Source: Anadara kagoshimensis
Lineage: Eukaryota > Mollusca > Bivalvia > Arcoida > Arcidae
DNA: 64,000 nt
Reading direction: 5' to 3'
Assembly (NCBI GenBank): GCA_021292105.1
Contig: CM037867.1
Coordinates: 15,390,928-15,454,927 of the forward strand
Made by a program: the position numbers and the translations under genes
In this document: positions 14,601-25,600 of the stretch, in pieces
How positions within the stretch are numbered: the first letter of the stretch is position 1
Layout of the letters: every line of letters begins with the position of its first letter
Notes under the pieces: generated by a model
Told to the model about the DNA's origin: nothing
Databases searched by the model: none
Seen by the model: only the letters and a program-made list of their open reading frames with translations

Positions 14601-17600
14601 ATAATACACTATTTTATCTTGTTTTTCGATCAGAGGACGACACTTATTTTGTCAGTTTTCTTCCTTTTATTTTTTGGTGTAAATTTATGCTGAATAATTG
14701 GAAGAATTTTTGTATATAGTATAAACTGAGTTCGAAATTTTAAGCAAGTCACTACAACGCCAATTTGATGATATAATCAATCGCAATAGTTAATGCCACT
14801 TTTGTTCACTATTATTATTTTTTAATTATTAGTAAATATGATTATTTGTTTGAAATAAAGAACAGGCGGCTAAGTGACAAATCTTCTTCAGTTTAGAATA
14901 ATAATGTTGGAACAAAAAGCAGCATATAGATTTACCCTACACTCCCGACATTACGATATATAGCTACATATACACGGGTAAAAACTGAAAAATCAAATTG
15001 CCACTAAAATCTTAGCTAGTATATTGTGGCACTGGATTGAGAATTGAAACATATACAAATGTACTATTATTAGCTACATATTTACACGCTTTTCACCTGA
15101 CTTTACAACAGAATACAAGTTCTGACACAGCCTGGACATTTTATCCTGAACAATTACAAGGTATTTCATGAAAGAATGTGTAGATTGGTCAAAATTATTT
15201 AAAAAACATTTTGGTATTTAATGAGTGGGGGAGACGAAATTCAGACAGAAAATGAAAAAAATATCTTCAAAGAGTTGGTTATCACACATCTGAACTAGGT
15301 AAGAAACGGTCCTTTTAGCATTTCTATACCCGTAACTACGATGTATTTTTAACTGGAACATTTATAACCGGAAGTGCATTTTTAAGAGCTTATAACTTTT
15401 TTCCGCACGACAGATTTTTTTTCCGCATGACAGATCTTTAGAAATATAAGTTTACTGTAACTGTTCAAAATTTTAAGTCCCCCTACTTAGAAATGAATCC
15501 CCGTGGTTGTTTTTTATAAAAGGTCATCAATTTTACTCGATTTTAAGCCCGTTTCTAGGCAAACAAATAAATTACGCATGCGCGATGTTATAGTCATAAA
15601 ATCGCTTAGACGCTTTATCCCCCGATCGGGCGATTTCGATTTATCCCCCGTTTCGGGCCGGTAACCCGAAATAATGGATTGGCCCTCATTTACCGGATCG
15701 ACCGTATGATTTACCGGATCGGCGCCGAATCGACCCTTATATTGTCACATAGAGTCAAAATGAGGGCAACATTAGATTTATATGACATCAATGATGAAAA
15801 ATATTTATTATTATTAATTGTTTTAATCGTGGATGCTCGAAAATAGCATTATTATTTTTAGTTAAGGTTCGACACTATGCAAATCGCCATGTTGTAATAA
15901 TAAATGGCATGCCAAAGCAAAAGGACCGCCTTCCTTTAACACTTTGGACCAATCAAATCTTGAAGTCGATCCGTTACAAGAAGCACCAGGTAAGTCCATT
16001 CAATGTCTTTAATTGACTCAGCAGGGCTTCGCTATCAGTGGTAATAATAGGAGTCGTTAATTAGTTGATTGACGACACGCGTCGGCCTTTTGTCCATGAA
16101 GTCCGTAAAAAGTTATTATTTACATAATGTTACTCGAATAAAATAATGGCCCGACGTCATAAAAATATTAAGACACAAAAAGTACCTTTTTAAAAATTTT
16201 GGTTATTTAAAATTATTATAATGTTTTAATTCTTTCTTTTAAAAAATGCGTGAAACTTTGTTCATTTTTAATTTGAAATTAAATGAGAGAGATAGAGTAA
16301 TTTATATTTAATTATATTACACAGATAAATAATGTTTTTCACTGAATTTTTATTACCGTAATTGGAACTAATTGATATTGAGTCGTGATTCTTTCACTGT
16401 TTTAATGATTTATTTTTCAGGCTGAAATAACAGAGAAAGAACCAATAGGAATCTGAAATAAGAAACCCTTTCTTTTGAATCAAATTTCTTGACAACATAT
16501 AACATAGAAATTCCTATTTGCCAAGTAATTCCCCCAGCTGTTGGGCCATGTTTCCAAAGACATTTATACCACTCCATTATCCTTTAACTGGTTTAACATT
16601 ACAAAGGTCTGATACATGTACAATATAATCAAATTGAGATCCCTTTTGACGACCTAGTAAAAGAAACCAGGAAAACTGACAAATTTGCAATCATGTCGGA
16701 TTTAAATTATGCCTTGACTGCTGCTCTTAAACATCCTATCAGATCAATCATTTTTTTCCAAACACCACCCAAGAAAAGTTGTAGGTAAATAAGTCAGCTC
16801 CATCCATACCCACGGTTATATGTGGACACTTGTAAATGGTCTTTAAAAAGATATAGTGATGACTTCGTATCCAATCACTTTGTTCCCTTGACGAAACTGC
16901 GTTCTGAGACCAGACTGATTGAGACTATTATTATTGACTCAACATGTGATGAAAATATGTCCAATATCATGCATGTGAACGAAAGTTTTGATGGCGGCAT
17001 CGCAGGTTTATATATTTGTCCAGATCGGTATATTTTTAGTGCGCAAGATTGCCATTTAGGTACTTTTTATCGTTCACGAAGTGTTTTCACGCTGTTTCCA
17101 TTTTGCATAGACTAGCGCGTTTATAAAACTCTGGAAAAATATTAAATACGACCAAGTTTTATGTTTGTTGAATTACGTTTTGTATGTATTGATTTTATTG
17201 GGTGTGGTAATTTGATATTGTTTTACGTTGTTTTGTATATATATACTCAACGTTTTATTAAATGTAGATATATATGTCCCAGTCAATGTTTTCTCTTAAA
17301 CTTATATCAATAAGTCGTGTCGTTAATTATATTTTGTCTGATTATCTTTTGTGTCTGATTATATTTTATCTTTAAATTATATGGAATTCGAAAGTCACAT
17401 TAATTAGTTAAACTCAATTTATCTCAGTTAAATTAAGTTTAACTCAGTTAAACCTGGTTATCTCAGTTAAATTAAGTTTAACTCAGTTAAACCTGGTTAT
17501 TCTCATTTTTGTGACTTTCGCGTCAGTTAATGGTAGTTGTAACTATTATTAACTGACAATTTTCATTAACTGCAGATAAGTTGAGTTGTTCAGTTCATGC

Positions 17601-19525
17601 AAGATGTAATAAAGCATGTGTGACTTTACATGTTCAAAAATTTAAAAATTTATATAAATACACACATGTGGAAATCCTCTAAATGTCTATTTGTATTCAC
17701 CATTAACAAATTAAGCTGACAATTGTATATTTTTTTAGAGGAATTTAGTGCTTGAATATATTTATCAAAAAATATGAACAATTGATACTTTTATATTATT
17801 TTTTTAATTTAAAAGTTAATAATCAACCGAATATGTATATTATTCAGTGATGAATAGTTAAGCATTTTTAAGCATTCTGTTTTAGATTTTAATAAACATG
17901 ATACAAGACACACTTGTTTACCTTATTATTTTCATCATCAAAGTTCTTCCAAGATTTTATCTCTTACTAAGTCAATTGAACTAAGTTTCATGAGATACAA
18001 ACCAATCAAAACGCTTGCTGAGTTCATACGAGTTAATTGTCAGTTCATGGCAATTATTCCTTAGTTAAGTCATATTAAAAGCAGATAAAATCGATTTATC
18101 TGAGTTAAATTAAGTTTTTCTCCAGTTAAGTCGAATTAATTTGCATTTTCTCAGTTAAACTAAGATATTCTGTAATTCGCATTAACTGCAGTTAATGCAA
18201 ATTAATTGGCATTAACTGAGTTCAATTAAGTTTAACTGAGTTAAACTTAATTTAACTGAGATAAATTGAGTTTAACTAATTAATGTGACTTTCGAATTCC
18301 ATAAAATTATGTATTTTATTTGTTTCCCGGTGATGTATATATTCACGTTTACATTTGTTTCCATAATTTCGAGTAATGGTATATAACTTGGCAAACCAGT
18401 TAATATGCGACTTCGAACATTATTGGAAATGGATAAGGTATGTTTGCATCAATTTGTGTTTACGGATTCATTTGACAAATATAGGATTGTGGTTAAAAAT
18501 TGAACATAGATCGGGATTTTTATGGTTGATTGATATTTTCTATTTAAACTTGCTACTTTAATCGATGCTGTCAAAATAAATTCACATATTTAAGAATATA
18601 TGTGTCAATTATTATTTTAATAATTCATAATTATTAAAATTAATATGCTTTAAGGGGACGTTAACTTAACACCATTACTCACTGGCAACTAAGTATTATT
18701 ATTTTTTTATATAATCATGAAGTGCTGCTGTATATCCTTGAACGAAGGATTTTTTTAACTTCCCAGTCAAAAACATGATAAAATAAAATATTGAAAAATG
18801 ATGTATATGTAAAAATGTGGTGCATTGTTTTTAATTTATCAATACATAATATAAATCAGAATATAAACACGTTATTTTACTTAGGTTGTATTTATTGATA
18901 AGCACGCAGTAAACTGCGCCAACAAATCCTCATATTAAAGACTTATCTCCCCTTTAATATAATAAGATTTTTTTAATTATTGTATGCCAATACACCATGT
19001 ATCAAATCAAAATAAGATTGATAATGTTTTATATTAAATATATCAACATAATAATACCATCTATATGGTCATATCACCACATATAAGGGCCGATTCGGCG
19101 CCGATCCGGTAATTCGTGGGCCGATCCTGTAAATGAGGGTCGATCCGCTATTTCGGGTTACCCGTTTCGGGCGGATCCCAGACCTGAAAATGCAGCTGGA
19201 ATCTCTCTTTTCATTTTTCTTCTTTTAAAACAGTTTCTAGATTACCTATTTTCTCTACTACTCTCATGACAAGCACCACGTGTTGCGTAATCATCAAGAG
19301 TGACGAAGTCAACGATCGATATAGAATTCCTTGGAACAGGGACATATAAAACCCTGCTAGGAAGAACACCCCCTCCCCCCTCCCCCTCCTAAACTTTTAC
19401 TTTTCCAATGCAATTGTTTCCATTTTATTACATCAAACCTTTACTTACAATCCTGAACATTTGTAGACGATGTAGTAGGGCACATATGCTAATGCAACAC
19501 AATTTCCAAAGTGAAATAATGTCAT
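5618..19525 (-). CDS. TMEM147: Transmembrane protein 147
   Basis: Six exons in transcript order: 19449-19525, 9455-9590, 7924-8060, 7543-7627, 6806-6927, 5618-5753, summing to 693 nt (230 aa plus stop; human protein 224 aa). All introns are GT-AG and the phases close one frame. The start [14 protein letters not shown] matches the family N terminus, followed by [72 protein letters not shown] and [20 protein letters not shown]147 is a multi-pass ER membrane protein associated with translocon and nicalin-NOMO complexes (established knowledge). The C-terminal third is the least conserved. Intron 1 (9591-19448) is 9.9 kb and holds a LINE fragment, a 4.9 kb inverted-repeat element and nested insertions. 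It is divergently arranged with Flattop. Confidence 0.93.
8341..8545. repeat. Dispersed repeat shared with 54840-54945
   Basis: The block TGCAATTCCATATCCATTGG followed by CGCACAAATGTGG closely resembles 54865-54920, inside the last intron of the second GMC gene. It lies in TMEM147 intron 2. Its type is unknown. Confidence 0.5.
8991..9308 (+). repeat. tRNA-derived SINE
   Basis: A degraded tRNA-like head (GTTCGCTCCGTAAG, B-box region GGTTTCAAACCCC) is followed by the shared SINE body (GGGTCTGACCCAAGA, CCTATAGCTGGAGAC) and the tail TTGACTTGGACATTAAACAC. It lies in TMEM147 intron 2. Confidence 0.85.
11690..13049 (-). mobile_element. 5'-truncated non-LTR retrotransposon (LINE)
   Basis: The minus-strand frame from 13049 begins within the reverse transcriptase at [10 protein letters not shown], the catalytic Y-A-D-D box, and continues through the thumb and C-terminal region. 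A one-base frameshift near 12165 moves the frame into a tail ending at 11863, with a cysteine/histidine cluster ([19 protein letters not shown] then VCP) typical of LINE C termini. Everything upstream of the YADD box is missing, as expected from incomplete reverse transcription. About 170 bp of 3' UTR follows. The clade is not certain; CR1/jockey-like is a guess. It is inserted antisense to nothing, since it lies in the same orientation as TMEM147 within its intron 1. Confidence 0.88.
14292..15655. mobile_element. Foldback element nested in the left terminal repeat of the 4.9 kb element
   Basis: The two ends share an inverted GGGGGATCGCCCGATCGGGG-like palindrome (left 14289-14310, right about 15619-15655). 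It interrupts the terminal repeat of the host element between GCCCGAAA and GGTAACCCGAAAT. Its coding potential is unclear; a 71-codon plus-strand frame (14331-14546) is not recognisable. Confidence 0.55.
17381..18303. mobile_element. Non-autonomous DNA transposon (MITE) with iterated terminal repeats
   Basis: The ends ATGGAATTCGAAAGTCACAT and its complement, CTTTCGAATTCCAT at the right, begin inverted arms of about 75 bp or more made of repeated AACTGAGTTAAACTTAATTT-like units. Flanking AAATTAT copies at 17374-17380 and 18304-18310 look like a 7-bp target duplication. It is nested inside the 14266-19186 element. Confidence 0.8.
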
Positions 19526-19882
19526 TTTAAATTAATTTCTTCGCTTGAGAATCCAATGTGCTTTTTAACCGGAAGTTGGCATGCGTTCGCTTCTTTAACT
19601 TCCGCAGTAAATAATTTCTAAGTTGATTTTATACAATTGGGAAATTAGGATGATTGTATTATATTCTATTATTTGAAAGGCACTATTTATCCTTTCATAT
19701 ATTTTTTATATCCAATATATAAAAATATCATTTAGCCCGTATCAAAATCGACATACCACTTCCTTGACAACGTGTATATTGTTATGGTTGTCGTGCTTGA
19801 GTGACAGGAATCTGACAGGTTTTGATGTGCTTTTAAAAAACCAACAATAGTACTTAGTTTCCATTAATCAGATTAAAAAAAG
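19526..19882. promoter_or_regulatory. Putative bidirectional promoter TMEM147 / Flattop
   Basis: This 357-bp gap separates the divergent start codons of TMEM147 (ATG at 19525, minus) and Flattop (ATG at 19883, plus). It contains an ETS-type site ACCGGAAGT (19568-19576) and an inverted ACTTCCG (19598-19604), motifs common in TATA-less bidirectional promoters. Transcription starts were not determined. Confidence 0.6.
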
Positions 19883-22622
19883 ATGTCACTCCGGTTTAGT
19901 GCAAATCAGGTAAGGAAAATAATTTAACCCTGGTCACATCACGCAACAAAATAAGAAAAGGTGAATTCTTTCCCTCTCTTAGTGGGAGTCTTGGATGCAA
20001 ATAATATGAAACCTGACCCAATGTTTCTGGCATGTGATACTATGTTTAACTCTTATTTAACAATCCATTCATTGTGTAGCCCTTAAAGTTAAAGTCAGGT
20101 TTGAAAATAAAATATAGAAACACTTAAACTCATAACATTTAAGGTCATTCTTTTCAATTTTCAAATTATTCATTGTTAATAATGAACTAAAAATTCAAAC
20201 AGGTCATATGAATATAGAGAGTGTAGAGTTTGTAGTCAGTATGTGAGACAGAAAATCCTGATTTTCTGCAATTGCTGAAAATAGTCATCTAATGTTTGCA
20301 AAGAATATAATAGGATATAGATAGATAGGGATCATATCACAATCAATGCAGCAATTTAAGTGTCTATGCATGGTCAGTCCAGTGGTTATTCAAATTGCAG
20401 TGGTCTGAGTGCCTCAGTTGGTAGACTGTAGCAGGAAGGTAAATTTACATTGGCCAGATAGTGACACAAACCCAAACCTTAATAATGGCAGGATGCTCAG
20501 CTTACTGAGTGATATAACTGGCCACCTGGTCTATTACCTTCCCTCTGCCTCAACTCCCTTGATTTTAAACCACTGAGCTCAACTGGGGACTACCAGTTGT
20601 CTGGCCACATCCCAGGGTTGGACAAGCCCCAAAATGAACAGGAAAGGGAAAAATTGTGGCAACAGATGGGATTTGAACACTGTACCTACCTAATGCTAGC
20701 AGTATTCTCTATGGATTGAGCTACCTGACCACTTATTTCAAGTTTTCAGATTATTCAGTGTTTAGTTTAGACAGTTTTTCAGTTTACTCCTTAGACTCCA
20801 GTTAAGACAGGTTTTCAGTTTACCTAGGGTTTTCTTTAGAAAAGTTTTCAGTTTACTCAAGGTTTGCTTTAGACAGATTTTAAGTGTACTCAGGGTCTAC
20901 ATTTAGACAGGTTTACAGTTTACTCAGGGTTTGATTTAGACAGGTTTACAGTTTACTCAGGGTTTGGCTTAGACAGGTTTTCAGTTTACACAGGATTTGG
21001 TTCAGTCAGGTTTTCAATTTATTCAGGATTTGGTTTAGACAGGTTTTCAGTTTACTCAGAGCTCAGTTTAGACAGATTTTCACTTTACACAGGATTTGGT
21101 TCAGACAGGTTTACAGTTTACACAGGATTTGGTTTAGACAGGTTTTCAGTTTACACAGGATTTGGTTCAGACAGGTTTTCAGTTTACACAGGATTTGGTT
21201 TAGACAGGTTTTCAGTTTACACAGGATTTGGTTCAGACAGGTTTTCTATTCAGGATTTGGTTTAGACAGATTTTCACTTTACACAGGGTTTGGTTTAGAC
21301 AGGTTTTCAGTTTACTCAGAGCTCAGTTTAGACTGATTTTCACTTTACATAGGATTTGGTTCAGACAGGTTTTCAATTTATTCAGGATTTTGGTTTAGAC
21401 AGGTTTTCAGTTTACTCAGAGCTCAGATTAGACAAATTTCACTTTACAAAGGGTTTGGTTTAGACAGGTTTTCAGTTTACTCAGAGTTCAGTTTAGACAG
21501 GTTTTCAGTTTACTCAGAGCTCAGTTTAGACAGGTTTTCAGTTTACTCAGAGCTCAGTTTAGACAGGTTTTCAGTTTACTCGGAGCTCAGTTTAGACAGA
21601 TTTTCAATGCATTTTTTCTCCTTCAATTTGTTAAGCGTTATAATGTTTATCATTTTGTATAAACTTTAACACAGTATCTAGTTGTATCACCTTGTAGATC
21701 ATGCTGTTGTCAGATTTATAAAGGTAGCCAGATTTCTGTACACATGTAGACATTTTATGTTTTAGATACTTAAAATGATTCATGGTAAATTTAATCAGGA
21801 CATAAGTAAGATATATCTTATCTATTGATCTATTGATTTTTATTGATTTTTATATTTTTCTTTCATATACAATAATCACAGGTATTTACATTTATTAAAC
21901 TTCTTTTCAATATTTTATTATAAAAGGATTTTGGTGTACATGATAAATATGAATATTAAATTTAGAGTATTTAAAAGGTTACCTGTTGTATAATGCCTTA
22001 AGGTTTAACATTGATACATCAACAATATCAGTGTTACTTGAGTAAAAAGATCATACAGTATTATGTGTTACTCATATAACATGATAGAAGTGGTACTTCA
22101 ATGTTAAATAATACACACAATTACAACATTTATTTCTTGTACCTTGAACAAGACAGTTATATTATACAGTATATAGTTTAACAATGTACACAATTGCATT
22201 GATTTCTTGTACCTTGGTATATTAACTAATTTTTTGTGTGTGAAAAAATCACCCTTTTTCAATTTTCATCTGATTATTAAATTAAACCCAATATTTGAAA
22301 CTTAACAAGTGTTCATTGTAAAGTCTTTATCAATTAGTTACAGATCTATGAAGTATGATTCCAGATTTACTGGTTAAAAAAACCAAAAACAACAAAAAAA
22401 CACAAAGACACAAAACAAAAACATCACCACAGTTGTCTTAAATCTTTCAAATGGATATATTTGATTGGGAGATGGGCAGTTTGAAGTTAACTTAACTATT
22501 CTTGTACCGGTATCTAAAATGATATACAGTAAAACCAGTCTTCTAAAGTCCCAAAACTCAAACAGTAAGCATATATATGCTTCAGCAGACACAGGTGGTT
22601 ATAGCTACTCAGTAGTCAGGAT

Positions 22623-22653
<31 letters not shown>

Positions 22654-25600
22654 CTGCATGCATGGACATTTCACAACTCCTTTAGGGCATGACAGGGATG
22701 AGAATTATTTCAGAAAATTTCTCAAGAGAAAGTTTGTTAGTTCACTTGCTACAGGTATAGGTGGTTTTCTCATGGTATACCAGTTTTCCCCACCATCACA
22801 GAATGAACTGACCACCATGGTCTAAGTGAAGAAAAAAAACTTGATTGGGGCATAAAGCACCATTTCTCCACAATCCATTGAAAATTCAAAAGAGTAAGAA
22901 TGCCCTGTTGATCGAAAGAGAACAGACATGTATGGTATGTTAAAATTGTGATGTTCAGATGTTCATCAAATGTAGTGTACATGTTTACTTCTTTTGCAAT
23001 TTTTTTTACTTTTAAATTATTGGTTTTATTTTATTATATTTTATTTTATTTTTCAGTACGACAAAGCCTTCGAACCACTTCTGTTACAAAATTGGGAAGT
23101 GCCTAAACTCCACAGACTGGTAAGTACCGGTATAATGATTCTTGGAAGGCTTACATAGTCACCATACAACCAGATGAACACTGATATCTGTTATAACAAG
23201 TAAATAGTTAGCTTTATGCTGTCCCTTTTTTCTATTTTTTTGTATAATGCATGGATACAAACAGATTCTGAAAACAGCTAACATTTTAAGAATTATTTTG
23301 ATATTTTATTTATGATAAGCCACAACAAAAAAATAAACAAACCATTCTTGATAATAAAAATTTTCTGTGAAAGTCCATTAAGACTTCTCTTTCTGCTGAT
23401 CAACTAGTTGTCATGAAAAAATCAGCACATTTTCTAAAAAATGTCAACTTTAATTCTGAAGATATTTTGATGTAAACGATGATTAAATTGAAGTGATATA
23501 ATTAAACCACTCAATGGAAATGTCTATTTTTCACATAGAAACATTAATATAGATAAACTGAACTATAAAAAATTAAAATGAAATAATTAATAATAATAAT
23601 TAATAAATTCCAAGTTTAATTTCTAATGTTTTTGATATATTCATAAAATTCTAATAATATTCAACCACAAAAATTGTAATTATATAAAATTCCAATGTAA
23701 AACATGATTTGTATAACAATTTATCTCCTGAAAGTACAATATGATACAGTTACCTCTTAACATGTCTCCAGTAAATACTATACTTTTTATATAGAAATTT
23801 GTATGTTTTGTACATTTAAACTCATGTTGTTAAACACTAAGACTGTTAAAGAACAACTCCTCTTTTCAAATCATCTAATCCTTGTAGCATGCAATTGCCT
23901 AGCACATGTTTATTTCATTCTTGATTTATTTGCAAAATTGTCAAGAAGTAAATGACAATACTGAAGTCTCAAAATCTTTCAAAAACTACTATGGTTTCAG
24001 CCCTAATGTCCAAACTTAACCCTTTGTTGTAATATTACAAAGAGTCTTTCATTAAAAATGAATACCTACATTAACACTATAGGTGTATTGTAAATATTTT
24101 TTTATTTACCTGCAATAATACACAGTTTATTACCCAAACGCCAATCATCAATCTTGACCCTGTATTACTGACCTTCAAATTTGATTTAAAAAAATTGTTT
24201 CATAATAACCAGGGAAGCTTAATAATTCAAGTCAATGTACAGTATATAACATGTTAATGGATTAGAAGAAAATTTTATCTTCTCTTTATCATTTGAATTA
24301 AATTAACTGATCTATTTTGTAATTTGAAAATGGAGGTCAAAAGCTCAACTTAAACTTGTCAAATTATAATGAGTTTGTACTGTAGAATGTGTACTGGTTA
24401 TACACAATCTGTATAGTAACTGTTACATATTTTGTGTTGGTAAGCGACGGTACAACAATGGCTCACGCTGGTTATCATCAATATGTTCATTCTTTGAGAT
24501 CTCTATATCAACCAAAATCAGTAAGTAATTAATCTGATTTAATTAATCATTATTAAAAAAAAAAACAAAGAAAAATATTAAAAAGCATAAATATGTTCTT
24601 GTATTTTTTACTTTTGACTTGTGTCATTATTGCATATAGGATCCAGTTGGTCAAAGTTTAATTAGTTTCATCAGTGATCATTACAAATTCAAAACATGAA
24701 TAAAATTAGCATATCATTTTAACTGTAAATGTATCTAATTTCTTGTGTATTTATTTTTGCAATATAGAAAATTTAGGCATATCCACATATCCGGTAGCTA
24801 AATTTTCGCGTTTTTGAAATTTGCACTTTAAAAAAATGAATATAATTCAATTTTTGCTTAGTATTTATTTTTGTGCAAATCAAACGACCGCAAAATAAGT
24901 GAAAATTAATACACTGCGAAAATAGATATGTTTACAGTAAATTGATGGTTTTATAACATAATACTTCAGTTTCAGAAAAATTCTATTTACTTTCAGCATT
25001 TTCAACATTAATTTTAATAAAAAAAATATTTGAAAATATACAAAAGTCAAAGCTAAAATTGACCAATCAACTGATTAAGCTATTCAAAGGTCAAAAACAA
25101 CTGGTCCCACCTGGTGTCAGTTATACAAAATGTTAAGAGTAAGCTTAAAATAGAAATATAATTAATATATATAATGCACTTTTTTTTTTTTTTTTTTGAT
25201 AATTATATGTGTTAAATTTTATAGTTGTTTATTGAAAAATGGAACAAGAACAAGGGAACATATACAAAAAACACAAAGACAGCTATATATATGGCCATGG
25301 GATTTAGACCACAAGTATTAGTTTAAATCTGATGTTATTTGAACAGTCTTTGAGTATTTACCAATAATAATAGAATTTATATATATTCTGATAATTATAA
25401 GTTTTGTTGTACTCATAACTTCATGTACAAATTGAATTCAGTACTACAAACATAAAGAACAGTCAGAACCAGAGTTGAGAAGTTGGTGAATTAATTCTCA
25501 TTTTACAAAAAAAAACCTTTTATCTAGTTTTACTTTGCTCAGATTTAAATATGACATTAATATTCCTGATATTATATTTTATTTCTATTGGTTTATTTAT

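Larger units (their letters stand above)
14266..19186. mobile_element. 4.9 kb composite DNA transposon with inverted termini
   Basis: The left end CAGGTCTGGGATCTGCCCGA and the right end, read in reverse complement as CAGGTCTGGGATCCGCCCGA, match, and the element is flanked by AAAAT on both sides (14261-14265 and 19187-19191), a plausible 5-bp target duplication. The right terminal repeat extends to about 19076. Its partner on the left is split: the outer 26 bp are at 14266-14291 and the inner part is at about 15656-15760. A second foldback unit fills the gap. No transposase was recognised, so it is probably non-autonomous. The superfamily is not assignable by eye. Confidence 0.7.

Noticed and set aside
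16822..17115. 97-codon plus-strand frame as a gene
   Set aside because: It lies within the 4.9 kb transposon, has no recognisable domain and no supporting splice context.
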